Source: Planctomycetia bacterium
GTDB lineage: Bacteria; Planctomycetota; Planctomycetia; Gemmatales; Gemmataceae
DNA length: 9,515 nt
NCBI GenBank assembly: GCA_025356615.1
Contig: JANXSH010000395.1
Location: 1-9,515 of the forward strand
Direction of reading: 5' to 3'
The notes beneath the pieces were generated by a model that ran no database searches, was not told the DNA's origin, and saw only the letters and a program-made list of their open reading frames with translations. Below, piece by piece: positions 6,507-9,515 of the stretch (position 1 is the first letter of the stretch; each line of letters opens with the position of its first letter). A program made the position numbers and the translations under genes.

Positions 6507-7844
6507 TCACCCCACCACCTTCAGCCCCACCCCTAGCTTTGCCTCGCCGTGGATGTCCTGCGTGATGCGCATCGAGCAGAACTTCGGCCCGCACATCGAG
6601 CAGAACTTCGCGCTCTTGAACACGTCCTGCGGCAGCGTCTCGTCGTGCATCCGCTTCGCCGTCTCCGGGTCGAGCGACAGGCGGAATTGCTCGTTCCAGT
6701 CGAAGGCGTACCGCGCCCGCGACAGCGCGTCGTCCCGGTCGCGCGCCCCGGCCCGGCCGCGCGCCACGTCGGCGGCGTGGGCGGCGATCTTGTAGGCGAT
6801 CACGCCCTGACGCACGTCGTCCTTGTTCGGCAAGCCGAGGTGTTCCTTCGGCGTGACGTAGCAGAGCATCGCCGCCCCCGCCTCGCCCGCGATGGCCGCC
6901 CCGATGGCGCTGGTGATGTGGTCGTAGCCCGGCGCGATGTCGGTCACGAGCGGGCCGAGGACGTAGAACGGTGCCTCGTGGCACAGCTCGCGCTCCTTGT
7001 CCACGTTCATCTTGATGAGGTGCATCGGCACATGGCCCGGACCCTCGATCATGACCTGCACGCCGCTCTTCCACGCCTTCAGCGTCAATTCGCCCAGCGT
7101 CTTCAGCTCGGCGAACTGGGCCTCGTCGTTGGCGTCGGCGAGGCAGCCGGGCCGCAGGCCGTCGCCGAGGCTGTAGGTCACGTCATAGGCACGCATGATC
7201 TCCGACAGCTCGTCGAAGTGGGTGTACCACGGGTTCTGTTCGTTGCGCTGGTGCATCCAGGCGGCGAGGAGCGAGCCGCCGCGGCTGACGATGCCGGTGA
7301 TGCGGTCGCGCGTCAGGGAGATGTACTCCTTGAGGATGCCCGCGTGGATGGTCATGTAATCGACGCCCTGCTTCGCCTGATGCTCTACCATGTCGAGCAA
7401 CATGCGCGGCGTGAGGTCGCCGATGTCCTTGATGAGCTGGATCACCTGGTACATCGGCACGGTGCCGATCGGCACGGGCGAGGCGTCGATGATGCCCTGG
7501 CGGATGCCGTCGATGTTGCCGCCGGTGGACAGGTCCATGACCGTGTCGGAGCCGAGGTGGACGGCCATGTGCAGCTTCTCGAGTTCGTCCTCGAGGGTGC
7601 CGGTGACGGCGGAGTTGCCGATGTTGGCGTTGATCTTACAGGCGGACGCGACGCCGATGGCCATCGGCTCGAGGGTCTTGGCGAGGTGGACCTTGTTGGC
7701 CGGGATGACCATGCGGCCGCGCGCGACCTCGGAGCGGATCAGCTCGGGGTCGAGGTTCTCGCGAGCGGCGACGAACTGCATGGGTTCGGTGATGACGCCC
7801 GCGCGGGCGAACTCGAACTGGGTCGATGGAACAGAGCCGGCCAT
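6507..7844 (-). CDS. thiC: Phosphomethylpyrimidine synthase ThiC
   Basis: ThiC is the radical SAM enzyme that rearranges aminoimidazole ribotide into HMP phosphate, the pyrimidine half of thiamine. It acts in the cytoplasm as a dimer. The 445-residue protein shows the family blocks ACKINANIGNSA, DLSTGG, SPVPIGTVPMYQ, IHAGI, SRGGSLLAAWM, IEGPGHVPMH, YVLGPLVTDIAPGYDHI and GAAMLCYVTPKEHLGLP. It ends with the cluster-binding CX2CX4C (Cys415, Cys418, Cys423). The length fits the short ThiC class that lacks the N-terminal extension of the ~600-residue proteobacterial enzymes. The ATG at 7844 has GGGGAGG at 7852-7858, 7 nt upstream. A GTG 20 codons further up is open but lies past the SD. A TPP riboswitch precedes it, so expression should fall when thiamine pyrophosphate is abundant. 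Its C-terminal half is duplicated at 4032-4631. Confidence 0.97.
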   Translation of the reverse strand: MAGSVPSTQFEFARAGVITEPMQFVAARENLDPELIRSEVARGRMVIPANKVHLAKTLEPMAIGVASACKINANIGNSAVTGTLEDELEKLHMAVHLGSDTVMDLSTGGNIDGIRQGIIDASPVPIGTVPMYQVIQLIKDIGDLTPRMLLDMVEHQAKQGVDYMTIHAGILKEYISLTRDRITGIVSRGGSLLAAWMHQRNEQNPWYTHFDELSEIMRAYDVTYSLGDGLRPGCLADANDEAQFAELKTLGELTLKAWKSGVQVMIEGPGHVPMHLIKMNVDKERELCHEAPFYVLGPLVTDIAPGYDHITSAIGAAIAGEAGAAMLCYVTPKEHLGLPNKDDVRQGVIAYKIAAHAADVARGRAGARDRDDALSRARYAFDWNEQFRLSLDPETAKRMHDETLPQDVFKSAKFCSMCGPKFCSMRITQDIHGEAKLGVGLKVVG

Positions 7845-7851
7845 GAGTCGG

Positions 7852-7886
7852 CCTCCCCTGGGTGGAGTGCGGTTGTTCGCGGGAGG
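7852..7886 (-). promoter_or_regulatory. SD / anti-SD pair in the thiC leader
   Basis: On the minus strand the thiC SD GGGGAGG (7852-7858) can pair with CCTCCC at 7881-7886, giving a 6-bp helix that hides the ribosome site. It lies between the TPP aptamer and the ATG, where the expression platform of a translation-controlling riboswitch is expected. No terminator with a T run is seen there. How it couples to the aptamer is inferred. Confidence 0.4.
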
Positions 7887-7922
7887 TCGAGGATAGACGG
7901 GCACGACGCGCCGGGCGGGCGG

Positions 7923-8008
7923 ATCGCTTCCCTGGGCCGAATGACCGGCCCGGTGCGGAGGGTCTACTCTCAGGCCGCGACGAACCCGCCGCGTCCACCC
8001 CTAGCGAT
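7923..8008 (-). promoter_or_regulatory. TPP riboswitch (THI element) upstream of thiC
   Basis: On the minus strand the aptamer opens with ATCGCT and closes with AGCGAT (8003-8008 with 7923-7928), a perfect P1. GGGT/ACCC makes P2, GCGGCG-GGTT-CGTCGC makes P3, then comes the conserved CCTGAGAGTA. The second arm reads ACC...CCGGTCATTCGG with a GGGCCG/CGGCCC stem and ends with the signature AGGGAAG. The arm is more GC-rich than the textbook AACCTGAT form but all helices are intact. It lies 79 nt before the thiC start, as expected for TPP feedback control. Confidence 0.87.
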
Positions 8009-8020
8009 GCCTTGGGGGTC

Positions 8021-8026
8021 ATTGTA
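8021..8026 (-). promoter_or_regulatory. -10 box of the thiC riboswitch transcript
   Basis: TACAAT (5 of 6) lies just upstream of the aptamer on the minus strand, so the predicted start (about 8014) falls 6 nt before P1. The -35 side is poor (TGTTCG at a 17-nt spacing). Confidence 0.45.
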
Positions 8027-8097
8027 GGAAGGAAGTGGGGGAACGAACACTTCGGATGTGAGGACGCGGCGAGGAATACGGAGGCGGCACCCGACGC

Positions 8098-8138
8098 GCA
8101 CGATCCCGCGTGTAGCGTAGCGGAACGAGGGGTCGTGC
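8098..8138 (-). terminator. Stem-loop right after the retropepsin-like gene
   Basis: On the minus strand GCACGACCCC (8129-8138) pairs with GGGATCGTGC (8098-8107), 9 of 10 bp, across a ~21-nt loop. It begins 1 nt after the stop codon of the gene ending at 8140 and lies before the thiC promoter. There is no T run, so it may act as a transcript end stabiliser or weak terminator. Confidence 0.35.
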
Positions 8139-8139
8139 T

Positions 8140-8517
8140 TCAGGTGGATGAATCGGATCGAATATCTCGAAATGTCGCACTGCCGAATAGAGCGTCGTCC
8201 TCTGCGCGACCGTCGAAGCTCCACTGACAATCCCTGATAACGCCACCAAGACCCAACAGAGGTTGCGAACTGTTCGGCGCATCGACGACGAACAGGACGG
8301 GCCACTCGAACGGAGTGCCACGGCGGCCCACATTCCACCACACCCGGATGCGACCGTCCCGGATCTTCACATCTCTCTGGCCTGTCGCACTATTCAACAG
8401 CACCGTTCGATTGTGGCTGTCGTCCGGGGTTGGTAGGCCATACGCTTGGGCCACAACCAACGGCACGAGTGACCAGGATGCACCCCTATCGACCCGGAAT
8501 TTGATCGGTACGATCAC
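8140..8517 (-). CDS. Retropepsin-like aspartic protease family protein, frameshifted 5' end
   Basis: The open frame gives 125 residues: VPIKFRVDRGASWSLVPL, AQAYGLPTP, a Gly/Arg-rich middle with RIRVWW, FEWPVLFVVDAP, then PLLGLGGVIRDCQWSFDG. A D-x-G-A motif followed by a hydrophobic LVP and, ~75 residues later, a hydrophobic-LLG block is the pattern of single-domain retropepsin-like proteins. The usual Thr/Ser after the catalytic Asp is Arg here (DRGA), so activity is doubtful. The GTG at 8517 could be a start (AGGA 5 nt upstream), but the real N-terminus probably lies in another frame at 8515-8660, joined at a G run. It follows the 143-residue gene by 170 bp, with only 27 bp separating that gene's stop from the upstream fragment. 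Confidence 0.6.
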   Translation of the reverse strand: MIVPIKFRVDRGASWSLVPLVVAQAYGLPTPDDSHNRTVLLNSATGQRDVKIRDGRIRVWWNVGRRGTPFEWPVLFVVDAPNSSQPLLGLGGVIRDCQWSFDGRAEDDALFGSATFRDIRSDSST

Positions 8518-8660
8518 CCCGGTCCTGCTTCGACCCGCAAGACTAGGTCACAGATCAGGCCGGCGTCCTCCCTCGAGTCGGCCCTCCAAAGCGGAATCAA
8601 ATCGACACGAACGTCCTCCTGATGCTGAAGCGTTCGAGGTCGCACGGTCGGAGACTCCAT
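8514..8660 (-). pseudogene. 5' part of the retropepsin-like gene in a different frame
   Basis: From the ATG at 8660 the minus strand reads 48 codons, including VRVDLIPLWRADSREDAG, LICDLVLRVEAGPG, then TGA at 8514-8516. The end reads straight into VIVPIKFRVD of the next frame if one extra G is placed in CCGGGGTGA. The strand-like sequence (LICDLVLRVEAG) is what should precede the catalytic strand of a retropepsin fold. The ATG lies 27 nt after the stop of the previous gene and has no SD. An AGGAGG at 8615-8620 has no well-spaced start in this frame, so the true start is uncertain. Confidence 0.45.
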
Positions 8661-8687
8661 CGGTTCGGATCGAGACGCGACGAATGT

Positions 8688-9119
8688 TCAAACGGTGACC
8701 ACTTCCTCGCCCGTCTCGCAGGCCGGCAAAGGCATAGGGTAATGGATCACGATACGATCCACCTCGTCGGGAGTCAGAGATTTCAGCAGTTTGGCGATTT
8801 TCTCCACGCCGACGGCGAGAACCGCGACGACCCCAGAGGGCGACTCGAAGCAAGCCACGGTTCGGCCTCCGTAGTGGAATTGCAAATTGAAGGCGTTCCT
8901 GATCCGGAGCGGCGGCACGCGCCCCGGCAGGAGGCGCTCCAGCGCCTCATCCACCTGCTTGGAGGAAAACATCGGATGAGGCTCCTGCCTGCCCGCGATC
9001 AGCTCGCGAGCGAGTTGGATATCAGACAGGATGCCCGACATGGTCGCGAGGGCATCGCCTCCAGACGCCCCAGGTCCGCTTTGGATTTGCTGGGCACTAT
9101 CGGCCACGTTGGTCGGCAT
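8688..9119 (-). CDS. Hypothetical protein, 143 residues
   Basis: I do not recognise a family. The start at 9119 has GAGGAG (9128-9133) 8 nt upstream; the GTG at 9128 would overlap that SD. No signal peptide or membrane helix is seen. The N-terminus is Gly/Ala/Ser-rich and flexible. The middle (SSKQVDEALERLLPGRVPPLRIRNAFN) and the C-terminal half (SPSGVVAVLAVGVEKIAKLLKSL, TPDEVDRIVIHYP) look like an alpha/beta cytoplasmic domain. It is the first gene of a short cluster with the retropepsin-like gene, from the promoter at 9185-9193. A substrate or regulator relation between the two is only a guess. Confidence 0.65.
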   Translation of the reverse strand: MPTNVADSAQQIQSGPGASGGDALATMSGILSDIQLARELIAGRQEPHPMFSSKQVDEALERLLPGRVPPLRIRNAFNLQFHYGGRTVACFESPSGVVAVLAVGVEKIAKLLKSLTPDEVDRIVIHYPMPLPACETGEEVVTV

Positions 9120-9184
9120 TGCAAGCACTCCTCGTAGTCCGCCCGTCGGTTGAGCGAATCAGGCTCGAGTATCGTACCAACGTG

Positions 9185-9193
9185 AGTATAACA
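9185..9193 (-). promoter_or_regulatory. Extended -10 promoter for the 9119-8140 cluster
   Basis: The minus strand reads TGTTATACT, an extended -10 (TGn plus TATACT, 5 of 6). No good -35 is present, which is usual for extended -10 promoters. The predicted start near 9178 gives a ~58-nt leader. It lies downstream of the decayed riboswitch copy, so the cluster can be expressed without it. Confidence 0.45.
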
Positions 9194-9339
9194 CCATCGC
9201 CTCTGCCGCACCGCCACAGGCGCTGAAGAAATCACCCCCTGGTCGAAGCGCATGGAATTTGGAATCGGCCATCGTGAACCCAGTCTTCGATGACTCGAGT
9301 CCAACCACGATTCTCGCCAGGGCGCGACGCGCCGGGCGG

Positions 9340-9426
9340 ATCGCTTCCCTGGGCTGCATGACCGGCCCGGTGGGGAGGGTCTACTCTCGGGCCGCGACGA
9401 AACCGCCACGGCCACCCCTAGGAGCG
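9340..9426 (-). promoter_or_regulatory. Second, degenerate copy of the TPP riboswitch
   Basis: About 100 bp (9320-9421) match the thiC riboswitch region 7899-8004 on the same strand with roughly a dozen changes and a 4-bp indel. The P3 arm pairs well (GGCCGTGGCG with CGTCGCGGCC), and ACCC, CCGGTCAT and AGGGAAG remain. But CTGAGA has become CCGAGA, one P5 pair is lost (CGG to CAG), and the 5' P1 strand is cut off after CTAG so that only CGCT can pair. No thiamine gene follows on this strand within 650 bp. I infer a non-functional remnant, although weak binding cannot be excluded. Confidence 0.7.
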
Positions 9427-9515
9427 TGTCCGAGTATTAGTCTGTACTCCCTCGATGGCTCTCGTTCTTGCTGGGCTTTGGCCTTTTCGGCCTCCGCCCA
9501 GCCCTCGGCGCGCAC
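9421..9515. other. Right-edge segment without a clear gene, possible insertion-sequence end
   Basis: Homology to the thiC riboswitch locus stops at CTAG (about 9418-9421). The new sequence opens with GAGCGTGTCCGAGTATTAG, which has the look of an IS terminal repeat next to a TA-type target. The minus strand is open to the edge and reads basic or Ala/Glu/Lys-rich peptides, which could be the tail of a transposase or another protein. The segment is too short to decide. The stretch 9194-9339 to its left holds no gene I can support. Confidence 0.3.

Noticed and set aside
5944..6795. A 283-codon plus-strand frame crossing the secreted protein gene and the end of thiC
   Set aside because: It runs antisense through two better-supported genes and the GT tract, has low-complexity composition and no SD.
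7404..7441. Start of thiC at the GTG/ATG positions inside or upstream of the SD (7904)
   Set aside because: The upstream 20 codons contain the SD and anti-SD leader sequence, and ThiC similarity begins only after MAGSVPS at 7844.
6549..8027. A 492-codon open frame on the plus strand, antisense to thiC
   Set aside because: It is a mirror of thiC codon bias (Val/Ala/Arg/His-rich, no motif), and the opposite strand encodes a complete ThiC with an SD and riboswitch.
9159..9359. Minus-strand frame of 66 codons (MADSKFHAL... part) between the riboswitch copy and the 143-residue gene
   Set aside because: No SD at any start, it overlaps the riboswitch copy and the extended -10 box, and I recognise no family.

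Overview
The window looks like accessory chromosome from a high-GC planctomycete, most likely of the Gemmata/Gemmataceae type. The evidence is a DUF1559 prepilin-like protein, a PEP-CTERM exported protein, a Ser/Thr kinase fused to TPR-like repeats, Shine-Dalgarno-led starts, and GC-rich palindromic repeats lying between and inside genes. Taxonomy is inferred from gene families only.

Left part (1-3866). The left edge holds the N-terminal part of a TolC-type efflux protein on the minus strand with no convincing start, so it looks 5'-truncated. A PEP-CTERM exported protein with a Laminin-B-like body (366-1097) follows on the plus strand. Then comes an 885-residue membrane kinase (1209-3866) made of an anti-sigma-like HX3CX2C motif, a kinase domain, a transmembrane helix, a coiled coil and TPR-like repeats. 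A 67-bp palindrome lies in frame inside its catalytic domain, between the HRDLKPEN and DFG motifs.

Middle part (3867-6334). A short intergenic region with paired hairpin repeats separates the kinase from a convergent, orphan 3' half of thiC (about 4032-4631). Then, on the minus strand, a small secreted protein (5847-6230) and a DUF1559 pseudopilin-like protein (4796-5671) form a likely operon. Their best promoter, TTGATT-17-TGTAAT, has a spacer made almost entirely of a (GT)9 tract, which is the layout expected of a phase-variable promoter.

Right part (6507-9515). An intact thiC (6507-7844) is preceded by a TPP riboswitch (7923-8008), a good -10 box and a potential SD-sequestering helix. Upstream of that, a two-gene minus-strand cluster (9119 to 8140) encodes an unrecognised 143-residue protein and a retropepsin-like protein. 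The second gene appears to be broken by a 1-nt loss in a G run. This cluster has its own extended -10 promoter. A second, decayed TPP riboswitch copy lies at 9340-9426, and its homology stops where new sequence begins, possibly the end of an insertion sequence.

Overall, the thiC locus seems to have been duplicated and dismantled: one intact riboswitch-thiC unit, one orphan 3' half and one orphan aptamer lie within 5.5 kb, with surface-protein genes interspersed. No CRISPR array, tRNA or rRNA was seen.
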